From SURF-33 sp964598885 (GTDB lineage: Bacteria; Desulfobacterota; Desulfobacteria; Desulfobacterales; Desulfosalsimonadaceae), in assembly GCA_964598885.1 (NCBI GenBank), contig CAZRES010000008.1:1-54479 (forward strand): a stretch of DNA of 54,479 nt, given 5' to 3'. The translations under genes and the position numbers were made by a program. The notes under the pieces are model-generated. The model ran no database searches. It saw nothing but the letters and a program-made list of their open reading frames with translations, and was not told the DNA's origin. Below, piece by piece: positions 43,594 through 52,168 of this stretch (position 1 is its first letter; each line of letters opens with the position of its first letter).

Positions 43594-44407
43594 AATCGAT
43601 GATCCGGGCAAATTGAATGGCCGCCTGCTGGCCGATGGCGAGAGGTTTTCCTTCCGCTGTCATCCGGCGATTTCCTGTTTCAACCAGTGCTGCCGGAACC
43701 TGAATCTGTTTTTATATCCCTATGATATTATCCGTCTTACGAAAAATCTGGGCATGACCGCCACGCAATTCATTGAACACCATACGGATATGGTGCTGCG
43801 GCCCGGCCATCATTTTCCGGATGTGTTGCTGCACATGTCGGATAATGCGGAAAAAACATGCCCTTTTCTTACCGATGCCGGGTGCCGGGTCTATGTGGAT
43901 CGGCCCTATACGTGCCGGATGTTTCCCTTAGAGCAGGGACTTTATTTTCAGGAACAATCCCCCGCTCCGGGAGGCCGCGGGTCCGATAAATCCATCCATG
44001 CGCAGCCGGTTTATTTTTTCCGGCCCCCGGATTTCTGCCTGGGACAAAACGAAACCGTTTCCTGGACCCGCCAGACCTGGGAAGCGGACCAGCAGGCCGC
44101 GTTTTACAGCCGGATGACGGCCCAATGGGCCGACCTGATGGCCCTTTTTACCAGCGATCCATGGGCCGGGCAGGGACCCGGTGGTCCCAAAGGCAAAATG
44201 GCCGTGATGGCCGTCTATAACATGGAGGGGTTTCGCGATTTTGTGCTAAACAGCAGTTTTTTGCAACGGCACATCGTAAAATCCGAGCTGCGGCGGAAGC
44301 TTAAAACCGACGATATCGCACTGCTGCGGCTGGGAATGGCCTGGATCCGGCTGTTTCTGTTCGGACAGGAAACGGATCTGCTGCGTGTAAACCGCAAAGC
44401 GAGCTGA
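43580..44407 (+). CDS. YkgJ-family cysteine cluster protein (second of two)
   Basis: 275 residues. The YkgJ-type cysteines are in FRCHPAISCFNQCC, TCPFLTDAGCRVY and RPYTCRMFP. An extra C-terminal region has a helix-rich part (about 180-275) with repeated basic residues. It differs from its upstream neighbour in length and in sequence outside the cluster, so it is not a recent copy. It starts 14 bases before the previous stop; the longer start at 43544 would lie deeper within that gene. A terminator follows beyond the stop codon. Confidence 0.8.
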   Translation: MKRLEIDDPGKLNGRLLADGERFSFRCHPAISCFNQCCRNLNLFLYPYDIIRLTKNLGMTATQFIEHHTDMVLRPGHHFPDVLLHMSDNAEKTCPFLTDAGCRVYVDRPYTCRMFPLEQGLYFQEQSPAPGGRGSDKSIHAQPVYFFRPPDFCLGQNETVSWTRQTWEADQQAAFYSRMTAQWADLMALFTSDPWAGQGPGGPKGKMAVMAVYNMEGFRDFVLNSSFLQRHIVKSELRRKLKTDDIALLRLGMAWIRLFLFGQETDLLRVNRKAS

Positions 44408-44434
44408 CTGAAAACGCCAGGTGGCTGCAGAAAC

Positions 44435-44468
44435 AAAAAAGGACTTAGAGAAGCCCTCATAAGTCCTT
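44435..44468 (-). terminator. Rho-independent terminator of the tRNA gene
   Basis: On the minus strand AAGGACTTA (44460-44468) pairs with TAAGTCCTT (44439-44447) across 12 bases and is followed by a T run (plus-strand A run at 44435-44440). It also lies after the plus-strand YkgJ gene and may work both ways. Confidence 0.8.
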
Positions 44469-44475
44469 GATTTTC

Positions 44476-44552
44476 TGGTAGGCGCGATTGGATTCGAACC
44501 AACGACTTCTACCGTGTCGGGGTAGCGCTCTAACCAACTGAGCTACGCGCCT
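44476..44552 (-). tRNA. tRNA-Val (anticodon GAC) with C33 in the anticodon loop
   Basis: 77 bases including encoded CCA. Acceptor AGGCGCG pairs with CGCGCCT (A1-U72 to G7-C66). The D stem GCTC pairs with GAGC. The anticodon stem CTACC pairs with GGTAG around loop CCGACAC, so 34-36 are GAC. The variable loop is AAGTC and the T arm GTTGG/TTCGAAT/CCAAT. The fold is otherwise normal. Position 33 is C where nearly all elongator tRNAs have U, and position 32 is also C. The rest closely follows a known tRNA-Val(GAC) pattern. A candidate promoter lies upstream and a terminator downstream. Confidence 0.82.
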
Positions 44553-44568
44553 GTTGTTGATGCAGGTG

Positions 44569-44597
44569 TGTTAGCATCATACACGCTTTGCTGTCAA
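44569..44597 (-). promoter_or_regulatory. Candidate promoter of the tRNA gene
   Basis: Minus-strand TTGACA (44592-44597) with a 17-base spacer to CTAACA (44569-44574), a weak -10. A start near 44562 would leave a short leader of about ten bases, as usual for tRNA genes. Confidence 0.4.
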
Positions 44598-45158
44598 GGA
44601 AAATAACAACGGCGCGTTAACAATTCAATATTCTGATATCTATAAAAAATTCTATCGTCACCCAGCTTAGCGTTGGGGGTGTGATGGAAAGTTTCCGGCG
44701 GGAGGGGGGGGAAGCCAAAAAACCTTCCATCACATGTTGTCCCTCCAAAGCAACACACCATGATCTCCACAATGCGTGCTGGAATAATATACTTGCAAAA
44801 CAGGTGCCATTTTTATAATGCGCTTCATGAATATGAAATTTGCCCCTTCAAAAATGTGACATAGCATCCGGATGTGTCTTAAAGTTATCTATTTGAATTT
44901 AATATTGATTTATCCCAAAATATGATTGTAGAGTCCGCCGCTTGCCCAACAATTGCCGGCATCTGCCGACAACAAAATTATAGATACTAAATCCAAAACA
45001 ACACGGTGCGCAGATGGAAACCCTCCCCTATCTGTATACTTTTGTATAAGCAGGTTGCATAATAGAATACAGTTCGGCACGGGCAACATAAGAGACGAAT
45101 CCTTGAAAAACCGCTGTATTTCTCTTAAGGTGATATAATGGTGCCAATTAAAAATTAG
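44598..45158. other. Gene-free region with a structured segment
   Basis: About 560 bases without a convincing gene. At 44659-44681 CACCC and GGGTG can pair around an inner AGC/GCG stem. At 44680-44689 TGTGATGGAA pairs perfectly with TTCCATCACA at 44725-44734 across 35 bases containing a G-rich run. A TATAAT (44814-44819) preceded at 15 bases by TTGCAA is a possible plus-strand promoter for the penicillin-binding protein gene. The region is AT-rich elsewhere. A 61-codon frame at 44953-45138 shows no feature of a gene. Confidence 0.45.
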
Positions 45159-47120
45159 ATGGCTAACAGATTACTATTCATGATAAAAAAGAAAATTTTT
45201 GTCAGTTTTGTTCTTGTTTTGACGGCACTGATCTGCGGGGCCGTCATGGGCGCGATGGTTTACCTGTTTCGGGACCTGCCTGAGATCCGGGCGTTGGAAT
45301 CGTTTGAACCATCGGCCATTACCCGCATCTATTCGGCTGATGACGTTTTGCTGGCCGAGCTTTACCGGGATAAACGAGACCCGGTTTCTCTTGATCGGAT
45401 TCCCGCGCATCTTCGCAAGGCCCTGATCGCCACCGAGGACCGGCAGTTTTACCGCCACATCGGCATCGACATCAAAGGGATCGCCCGGGCCCTGCTGCGG
45501 GATATCATGGCCGGTGAATTTGTCGAAGGCGCCAGCACCATTACCCAGCAGCTGGCCAAAACCCTGTTTCTGACACCGGAAAAAACCATCACGCGGAAAC
45601 TCAAGGAAGCCCTGCTGGCCCTGCAACTGGAACGTCGGTATACAAAGGATGAAATCTTAACCCTTTACCTCAACCAGGTCTATCTTGGAAGCGGGGCCTA
45701 CGGCGTCAAAGCAGCGGCCCGGATTTTTTTTGCCAAGCCCATTAATGAACTCAACCTGGCGGAATGCGCCCTGATTGCGGCCATGCCCAAGGCTCCGTCT
45801 CTGTATTCGCCCCGGGTTAATCCGGATCTGGCCATTACGCGCCGGAACATCGTTTTACGCCAGATGCTTTCCGTGGGCACAATCACCCGGGATCAATATG
45901 ATCAGGCCCTGAAAACTCCTTACGTCGCCGTGGAGCGGCAAAAAGCAGCCGGTGCTCCTTATTTCATTGATCATGTAAAAAAAATCCTGGAAGCCGAAAT
46001 CGGACCGGATCGGCTCTACCGGGGGGGTTTGACCGTAAGGACTACCCTTTCTTATCAGCTTCAGGAATATGCCGAACAGGCCCTGAAAAACGGACTGTCC
46101 GAACTCGTGAAACGGAGGAAGGCCAACCAGATCAGCGGCCCCGACCCCCAGGGTGCGCTTGTCGCCATCGATGTCCGAACCGGTGGAATTCTGGCTATGG
46201 TTGGCGGGACCGATTATCAACAAACCATGTTCAACCGGGCGGTAGACGCTCGCCGCCAACCTGGATCATCATTTAAACCAATTGTTTATGCAACTGCCAT
46301 TGAGCAGGGTTTTCACCAGGGCATGCGCGTACTCGACGCGCCCATCGCGTTTCCCGGTCCGCAAAAGGGGGATGTCTGGCGGCCGGAAAACTTCTCGAAA
46401 ACCTATCAGGGCGACATGACCCTGCGGCGGGCGCTGGCCTTATCCCAGAATATTCCGGCAGTGCGGCTCATCGAAAAACTGGGGCCGGCCAGCGTGGCCG
46501 CCTTTGCACGGGAACTGGGCATCCAATCCGGACTTTCACCCTATCTCTCCCTGGCTCTGGGGACTTCGGAAGTGACGGTGATGGAACTGACCGCCGCTTA
46601 CGCGGTTTTTGCCAATGCCGGAACCGGCATCCGGCCCTGGGCCATTATGGAGGTGACGGATTCCGCCGGACGGACCATCTGGGAGCCGGCGACGGAAAAA
46701 TGGATCGCCATGTCCCGGCAGGGCGCCGCCATCATGACCAATATGCTGGAAGGGGTGATTCAGGAGGGTACGGGGGGCCGGGCCGCATCTCTTGCTTATC
46801 CCCTGGCCGGGAAAACCGGCACCACCAATGACTGTCGGGATGCCTGGTTCGTCGGCTTTTCTCCCTCCATCGCCACCGGAGTCTGGGTGGGATGCGATAA
46901 TGCGGCATCCCTCGGACCCTTTGAAACCGGCTCCCGGGCCGCCCTTCCCATCTGGATCGATTTCATGGATGCGGCGCTTCCCACCATGCCGTATGCGCAT
47001 TTCGACATCCCCGATAATATCGAAATTTTGACCATGGATCCAGAAACCGGCGCCATCTCTGATCATGACGCCGGCGGCGTGCGGGCTTTTTTCCGGAAAA
47101 AAACGCCGCCACGACGATAA
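45159..47120 (+). CDS. Class A penicillin-binding protein (PBP1A family)
   Basis: 653 residues. Bifunctional peptidoglycan synthase of the periplasm, anchored by one N-terminal helix (ICGAVMGAMVYLF region). Glycosyltransferase domain: EDRQFYRHIGID (catalytic Glu93), GASTITQQLAK and QVYLGSGAYGVKAAA. Transpeptidase domain: SSFK with Ser370 and Lys373, SQN at 429-431, KTGT at 552-555. No OB-like insertion of long PBP1A is present. ATG at 45159 and at 45180 are both possible; neither has a clear ribosome site. It lies after the gene-free region. Confidence 0.93.
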   Translation: MANRLLFMIKKKIFVSFVLVLTALICGAVMGAMVYLFRDLPEIRALESFEPSAITRIYSADDVLLAELYRDKRDPVSLDRIPAHLRKALIATEDRQFYRHIGIDIKGIARALLRDIMAGEFVEGASTITQQLAKTLFLTPEKTITRKLKEALLALQLERRYTKDEILTLYLNQVYLGSGAYGVKAAARIFFAKPINELNLAECALIAAMPKAPSLYSPRVNPDLAITRRNIVLRQMLSVGTITRDQYDQALKTPYVAVERQKAAGAPYFIDHVKKILEAEIGPDRLYRGGLTVRTTLSYQLQEYAEQALKNGLSELVKRRKANQISGPDPQGALVAIDVRTGGILAMVGGTDYQQTMFNRAVDARRQPGSSFKPIVYATAIEQGFHQGMRVLDAPIAFPGPQKGDVWRPENFSKTYQGDMTLRRALALSQNIPAVRLIEKLGPASVAAFARELGIQSGLSPYLSLALGTSEVTVMELTAAYAVFANAGTGIRPWAIMEVTDSAGRTIWEPATEKWIAMSRQGAAIMTNMLEGVIQEGTGGRAASLAYPLAGKTGTTNDCRDAWFVGFSPSIATGVWVGCDNAASLGPFETGSRAALPIWIDFMDAALPTMPYAHFDIPDNIEILTMDPETGAISDHDAGGVRAFFRKKTPPRR

Positions 47121-47257
47121 TTAAATCAGGCCGTAAACGTCTTTTCTGCAAGTGACGTTGAGCAGTTTGGGAGAAAGAGACGCGAGGTCCGGACGTTTTA
47201 CAGGACCATTCAATTTTGATATTGATTTTAGAATCCGTCGGGGATAAAACCGCGCCT

Positions 47258-47719
47258 ATGATTCGCAAAGCCACCATAGACGATATTAAAACCATCCATG
47301 CCCTGCTGAAATATTTCGGGGCAAAGGGTGACTTGCTGCCCAGGCCGTTAAGCCGCCTTTATGACCATATGCGGGATTTTCTGGTGTATGTGGACCCGGA
47401 AAAAGAGGACGCGATTCTTGGATGCTGCGCCTTGCAATTCTGCTGGGAAGACCTGGCGGAAATCCGATCCCTGGCCGTCAATGAAGATCGGTTCGGACAG
47501 GATATCGGGACAAAATTGCTGCAAGCCGCGTTTGAAGAGGCACAAAAATTTAACATCAAAAAACTGTTTACCCTGACCTATAAACCCGCGTTTTTCAAAA
47601 AGTTCGGTTTTGTGGAAATCGACAAATCCGAACTTCCCATCAAAATCTGGGCCGACTGCATCCATTGCGTGAAATTTCCGGATTGCGACGAGACCGCCAT
47701 GCTCAAAGAACTTGCCTGA
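47258..47719 (+). CDS. GNAT acetyltransferase, ArgA-like
   Basis: 153 residues of the GNAT fold: start MIRKATIDDIKTIHAL, the acetyl-CoA loop region LAVNEDRFGQDIGTKLL, YKPAFFKKFGFVEI, and a C-terminal ADCIHCVKFPDCDETAM. That last block is characteristic of short N-acetylglutamate synthases (ArgA-like) of deltaproteobacteria, which begin arginine synthesis, but GNAT specificity is hard to read and the assignment is tentative. The ATG at 47258 is chosen; the reading frame opens earlier at a TTG (47216). No other arginine gene is near. Confidence 0.78.
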   Translation: MIRKATIDDIKTIHALLKYFGAKGDLLPRPLSRLYDHMRDFLVYVDPEKEDAILGCCALQFCWEDLAEIRSLAVNEDRFGQDIGTKLLQAAFEEAQKFNIKKLFTLTYKPAFFKKFGFVEIDKSELPIKIWADCIHCVKFPDCDETAMLKELA

Positions 47720-47722
47720 GTC

Positions 47723-48787
47723 TCACCCCGTGTAAATCAGATTGCATTTCAACGGCGGATAGGCCCATGTGCCGGGTTTCGGCAGGATCAACTGCTGTTC
47801 GACGGTTAACCAGTAGTTTTCGGGTTTGATCTCCCGCAGTTTCCCATCGTCAGGGGGAACGGCGTGCTGGCTCAGGGCATAGCGGGTTTGAAACAGAAAA
47901 ACCCCGCCGTGTCCGGCCTTGGTAACCATGTAATGCCGCCGGAATTCCCTGGAAGACATGGCATGATTTTCCGCGATGGTTTTGACTTCCTTGGCGTTGA
48001 GCTTGAGCAGCACGGTCTTTGTGGTTCCCTGCTCATTGTAGCGAATCAATGTCCGGCTTTCGCTGCTGGCCGCATACACGGTTGATATATAAGGAATCCG
48101 CCGAAGATACTGTGCCGCCACCGCCGCGGCGGTCCGGCGCCCGCCGATCATATCGGGCAGACAGTGATACTCGAAAAATTTTTTCTGCAGATCCTCGGCG
48201 TATTTTTCCCCTTTTTCATATAAATCCTTGGAGACATATCGCAAATAACGGGCCAGATCTTCGGCCGCATCGGTAATGGGCCAGTCGATGCGGACATGAA
48301 AATGGGTGAGGCAATACCGATCCCGGCCTTCCTGCTGAGCGGGATCATACTGGATCAGCAGAGCATAATCCACGGGAAGCAACTCATTTAAGAAATTGTT
48401 GAAATGGGCCGCTTCCAGGCATTTCTGGGTCCGCTCAAAGGTTGCGTCCAGCGGCAGGGTTCCGGATCGGATCAGATTGGTCTTGGTGGTCTTGTTGCTG
48501 TTGTAAAAACGGATATATTTTTTATGAATATCGGGAATGGCATCTTCGAGAAATATCACCAGAAAAGAATTCTGGCAGTCATATTCGATCTTCGGGATAC
48601 GCGCTCTCGGCTTTAATTCGCGCCGTTCCACAAACGGATACGGCTGATTCCGGGAAGTGAAGTTGGCATAGGATTCCACCAGCGCCTTTTCAATCAGGAG
48701 CTGCTCCAGGTCATCGCGCAGTAAGTTATAATAGGATCTCCTGAGCCGGTCTGAAAGGCTTAAATCATCCCTGTTTCGCAAGAACAA
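47723..48787 (-). CDS. Hypothetical protein, TTG start
   Basis: 354 residues, family not recognised. The only in-frame start is TTG at 48787, preceded by CGGAG six bases away. The protein is soluble with a basic, helix-rich N-terminus (SDRLRRSYYNLLRDDLEQLL), a central part containing LTHFHVRIDWPITDAAEDL and KKFFEYHCLPDMIGGRRTAAAV, and a C-terminal strand-rich part with KPGTWAYPPLKCN. No signal peptide, membrane helix or metal cluster is evident. It converges on the acetyltransferase gene with three bases between stop codons. A promoter-like TTGACT at 48856-48861 is upstream. Confidence 0.65.
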   Translation of the reverse strand: MFLRNRDDLSLSDRLRRSYYNLLRDDLEQLLIEKALVESYANFTSRNQPYPFVERRELKPRARIPKIEYDCQNSFLVIFLEDAIPDIHKKYIRFYNSNKTTKTNLIRSGTLPLDATFERTQKCLEAAHFNNFLNELLPVDYALLIQYDPAQQEGRDRYCLTHFHVRIDWPITDAAEDLARYLRYVSKDLYEKGEKYAEDLQKKFFEYHCLPDMIGGRRTAAAVAAQYLRRIPYISTVYAASSESRTLIRYNEQGTTKTVLLKLNAKEVKTIAENHAMSSREFRRHYMVTKAGHGGVFLFQTRYALSQHAVPPDDGKLREIKPENYWLTVEQQLILPKPGTWAYPPLKCNLIYTG

Positions 48788-48891
48788 TGCGCGCTCCGTA
48801 TAGGCCTGATGGTTAATGACAGTCGATGCTGGTATTTATCATTTTTTAAAATAATAGTCAACCGAAATAACTCATGATCCCGTAATACTCT

Positions 48892-50076
48892 TCAGGCGCA
48901 TCGCTTCAGCGCGGCCACTCCCGGCAGCACCGTTCCTTCCATGAGACTCAAAAAGGCCCCGCCGCCCGTCGAAATATAAGAAATCCGATCGCTCATACCC
49001 GAGGCTTCCACAGCGACCACCGTGTCCCCGCCGCCGACAATGGTCAGAGCATGGGCATTGACCACACTATTGACCATGGCCATGGTTCCCCGGCTGTAGG
49101 CGTCCATCTCGAAGAGTCCCATGGGTCCGTTCCAGACAATGGTTTTGGCGTCATAGAGAACCTGGGAAAAAAGCAGGCAGGTGGCCGGACCGATATCAAG
49201 CACCATCCAATCTCCGGGGATTTCCTGAACAGGCACGATTTTGACCGTGGCGTCCGGTTCCGGTCTATCCGCTGCCACCGCATCCACGGGCAGATAGAAT
49301 TTGACTCCTTTTTCCTTTGCCTGGCTCATGATTTCACCGGCTTCGGCCACCAGGTCAGCTTCCACAAGGGATTTGCCAAGTTCAAGCCCCTGATGCTGCA
49401 AAAACGTATTGGCCATGGCCCCGCCGATAATGAACTTGTCCACCCGGTCAATCATGTTTTTGAGCGCCCCGAGCTTGCTGGAAACCTTGGCTCCCCCGAC
49501 CACGGCCACCACGGGCCGGTGGGGATTTTCCAGAGCCTGGTGGAAATATTTCAACTCATCGATCAGCAGAAAACCGGCCCCGCATTGCGGAACGAATTTG
49601 GTGATCGCATCCACGGACGCATGCTTGCGGTGGCTGACGGAAAACGCGTCATTAATATAGATATCACACAATCCGCCGAGTTCTTCGGCGAACGCCTCAT
49701 CATTTTTCTCCTCTTCCGGGCGAAACCGGAGATTTTCCAGGAGCAGGATCTGACCGGCGGCCAGACCCTGCGCCATTTTTTTAACTTCCGCCCCGGCGCA
49801 GTCCGTCGCCGTGATCACCGCTTTTTCAAGAAGGCGGCCCAGCCGTCCGGCCACCGGCGCCAGGGAATATTTGGCCACGGGTGCGCCCTTGGGCCGGCCC
49901 ATATGCGACATGAGAATCAGGGCGCCGCCGTTGTCGAGAACATAATTCAAGGTCGGCAGCACGGATCGGATCCGGGTGTCATCGGTGATATTCTGCTGAT
50001 CATCCAACGGCACGTTGAAATCGACACGAACCAGCACCTTTTTGTCTGACATGTCCATTTCCCTGATGGATTTCAT
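48892..50076 (-). CDS. pgk: Phosphoglycerate kinase
   Basis: 394 residues, the usual length. Transfers phosphate from 1,3-bisphosphoglycerate to ADP. Typical are VRVDFNVPLD, LMSHMGRPKG, LLLENLRFRPEEEKND, VAVVGGAKVSSK, WNGPMGLFE and GGGDTVVAVE. AAAGGAG precedes the ATG at 50076. It is the last gene of the leftward run from gyrA and follows the 89-residue gene by 18 bases. Gap and any Gap partner are outside the window. Confidence 0.97.
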   Translation of the reverse strand: MKSIREMDMSDKKVLVRVDFNVPLDDQQNITDDTRIRSVLPTLNYVLDNGGALILMSHMGRPKGAPVAKYSLAPVAGRLGRLLEKAVITATDCAGAEVKKMAQGLAAGQILLLENLRFRPEEEKNDEAFAEELGGLCDIYINDAFSVSHRKHASVDAITKFVPQCGAGFLLIDELKYFHQALENPHRPVVAVVGGAKVSSKLGALKNMIDRVDKFIIGGAMANTFLQHQGLELGKSLVEADLVAEAGEIMSQAKEKGVKFYLPVDAVAADRPEPDATVKIVPVQEIPGDWMVLDIGPATCLLFSQVLYDAKTIVWNGPMGLFEMDAYSRGTMAMVNSVVNAHALTIVGGGDTVVAVEASGMSDRISYISTGGGAFLSLMEGTVLPGVAALKRCA

Positions 50077-50094
50077 GATGATTGTCTCCTTTGC

Positions 50095-50364
50095 TCACTT
50101 GGCTTTCTTTTGCCGTTGATGCAGTTGTTTTTTCCGGGACCAGCGCTCGAAAAACCCGATCATGCCGGATTCATACGCCCGGGACACCATCTCTTCGTGA
50201 ACGCGCAAGCCGCTCTGTCGAGTCATGGCGGTTTTCAGGCATTCGGTTTTGTAAGCGCAGGCCAGGCAGGTTTCCGGCGATGCGCGAAGCCCGTTTTCAG
50301 AAAGGGGAAACACCACCGACAAATCTCCAAAGCAGACCGGCCGAGCATCCGGATCAGTTGTCAT
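50095..50364 (-). CDS. Small cysteine-motif protein, unknown function
   Basis: 89 residues. Cysteines at 11, 33, 36 and 42 (C...CLACAYKTEC) could bind zinc or an Fe-S cluster. The C-terminal part is basic and helical (FFERWSRKKQLHQRQKKAK). The start overlaps the radC stop by 11 bases and pgk follows by 18, so it belongs to the operon. Small proteins like it are annotated only as hypothetical in this lineage. Confidence 0.7.
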   Translation of the reverse strand: MTTDPDARPVCFGDLSVVFPLSENGLRASPETCLACAYKTECLKTAMTRQSGLRVHEEMVSRAYESGMIGFFERWSRKKQLHQRQKKAK

Positions 50365-51106
50365 TGACCGATGCCCTCCGTGTTTCGGATTGCCGGAATT
50401 CCCGATTCATCTCGCTGATATAGCCGTGATCGGCAAAACTGAAGTAGCGGTTGTGCCCCACCACCAGATGCTCGTGCACGGTGATGCCCAGGGTCAGACA
50501 GGCAAAAACCAGCTGCCGGGTCACGACCACGTCCGCCGGCGACGGATCCGGATCCCCCGAAGGATGATTATGAGCGAATATCAGGGCCGCGGCCTTATGC
50601 CCGATGGCGGCACGGACCACTTCCCGTGGATACACCGCGCTGGCGGTCAGGGTGCCCTGAAACAGATCTTCGAAAGCAATCACCCGGTTTTTGGCATCTA
50701 AAAACAGCACCCGGAAGCACTCCCGCTCCAGGGCCCCCATGCTGTGGTAGAGATACTCATAAAGGGCCTGGGAATTATTGAGCGGGTCTTTACGCACCAC
50801 CTTTTTTTCCAGATACCGCTCGGCTACCGCCTTGACCAGGCGGACGCCGAACAAATTTTTCGGGCCGATCCCGTCCACATCGGCCAGTTCGGCCGCCGAT
50901 GCCTCCAGAACGCCGGCAAGGGTCTTGAATTTTCGAAGAGCGGCCTTTGCTGCGTCCTTGCAGTCTTTACGAGGCGTGCCAAGGGTCAGGAGCAGTTCCA
51001 CCACTTCGTAATCATGGAATCCGCTCAAACCGGATTCCAGGAACTTGTCCCGCAGGCGACTCCGGTGGCCTTCCCCCTTGTGTTTGTGCGGCGGTTTCTG
51101 GGTCAT
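50354..51106 (-). CDS. radC: RadC-family JAMM protein
   Basis: 250 residues with an N-terminal HhH-like part (AELADVDGIGPKNLFG) and a C-terminal JAMM metalloprotease-like domain: FAHNHPSGDPDPSPAD gives His179, His181, Ser189 and Asp192. The RadC name is historical, and a DNA repair role is not proven for the family. It follows gpsA by 12 bases on the same strand. Confidence 0.93.
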   Translation of the reverse strand: MTQKPPHKHKGEGHRSRLRDKFLESGLSGFHDYEVVELLLTLGTPRKDCKDAAKAALRKFKTLAGVLEASAAELADVDGIGPKNLFGVRLVKAVAERYLEKKVVRKDPLNNSQALYEYLYHSMGALERECFRVLFLDAKNRVIAFEDLFQGTLTASAVYPREVVRAAIGHKAAALIFAHNHPSGDPDPSPADVVVTRQLVFACLTLGITVHEHLVVGHNRYFSFADHGYISEMNREFRQSETRRASVNDN

Positions 51107-51118
51107 AACAAAACGGTT

Positions 51119-52168
51119 TTAGCTGAAATCATCCATTTCGTCCTTGAGGTCGCGGGTCATGAGCTGAAACACGGCGTCGGCAGGCGGCAGGTCTTCGTAA
51201 AGGACCTGATACACGGCGTGACAAATCGGCATTTCCACGCCGCGCTTGCGGGAAAGATTATAGACCGACTTGGCGGTTTTGACCCCTTCGGCCACCATTT
51301 TCATTTCCGACAGGATTTCGGAAAGTTGTTTTCCCTGTCCAATCCGAAATCCCACGGTGTGATTTCGACTCAGGGTTCCGGTACAGGTCAGTACCAGGTC
51401 GCCCATACCGGCAAGGCCGGCAAAGGTGTGGGGATTGGCACCCATGGCAATGCCGAGACGCCGGATTTCCGCCAGCCCTCGGGTAATCAAGGCGGCCCGG
51501 GCATTCAGTCCCAGGCCGAGGCCGTCAACAATGCCCGAGGCGATGGCAATCACGTTTTTGACGGCCCCGCCCAGTTCCACACCGATCACGTCCATATTGG
51601 TATAAACCCGGAAGTACGGGGTGGCAAAAACATGCTGCACAAATGCCGCCACTTCGGCATCCGCGGCAGCGGCCGTCACCACAGTGGGCGCTTTGGCAGC
51701 CACCTCCCGGGCGAAACTCGGGCCGGACAACACCGCCAGCCGGGGAACAACTGAAGCCGGCAGGGTTTCTTTCAGGATTCCGGTCATGGTCAAATGGGTT
51801 ATGTTTTCGATCCCCTTGGACGCGGATGCCACCACGGCATCATCCGGCAGGTGAGGGGCGGCCCGGAGGGAAACTTCCCGCACAAAATGAGACGGCACCA
51901 CAAAGACCACCAGATCTTTTCCAGACACCACCCGGGCCATATCATTGGATGGTGTGATTCCTTCGGGCAGAATGACTCCGGAAAGGAAAAGTTTGTTTTC
52001 CCTGTAAGTTTCGATGCTTTCGATAACTTCTTTTTCAAAGGCCCAGAGATCAACCCCATATCCTTGCGCAGCCAGCAGGCCGGCGATGGCGGTCCCCCAG
52101 GAACCGGCCCCGATTACGCCAACCGCAATCCCGGGGGTTTCCGTTTTATACGTCTTCCTGAGACTCAT
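51119..52168 (-). CDS. gpsA: NAD(P)H-dependent glycerol-3-phosphate dehydrogenase
   Basis: About 349 residues. Reduces dihydroxyacetone phosphate to sn-glycerol-3-phosphate for phospholipids. Rossmann motif VGVIGAGSWGTAIA; catalytic-lysine segment GGAVKNVIAIASGI; conserved LSGPSFAREV. The start at 52168 is the second of two adjacent ATGs and lies five bases after AAAAGGA; a longer frame from 52186 overlaps gyrA by 41 bases. It overlaps the 3' end of gyrA by about 23 bases, so it is translated in the same operon. Confidence 0.94.
   Translation of the reverse strand: MSLRKTYKTETPGIAVGVIGAGSWGTAIAGLLAAQGYGVDLWAFEKEVIESIETYRENKLFLSGVILPEGITPSNDMARVVSGKDLVVFVVPSHFVREVSLRAAPHLPDDAVVASASKGIENITHLTMTGILKETLPASVVPRLAVLSGPSFAREVAAKAPTVVTAAAADAEVAAFVQHVFATPYFRVYTNMDVIGVELGGAVKNVIAIASGIVDGLGLGLNARAALITRGLAEIRRLGIAMGANPHTFAGLAGMGDLVLTCTGTLSRNHTVGFRIGQGKQLSEILSEMKMVAEGVKTAKSVYNLSRKRGVEMPICHAVYQVLYEDLPPADAVFQLMTRDLKDEMDDFS

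Noticed and set aside
44953..45138. 61-codon frame in the gene-free region
   Set aside because: No ribosome-binding site, no domain, unlike amino-acid composition; treated as noncoding.
49051..50049. 332-codon frame opposite pgk
   Set aside because: Same reason: pgk has all family motifs and a good ribosome site, the antisense frame none.
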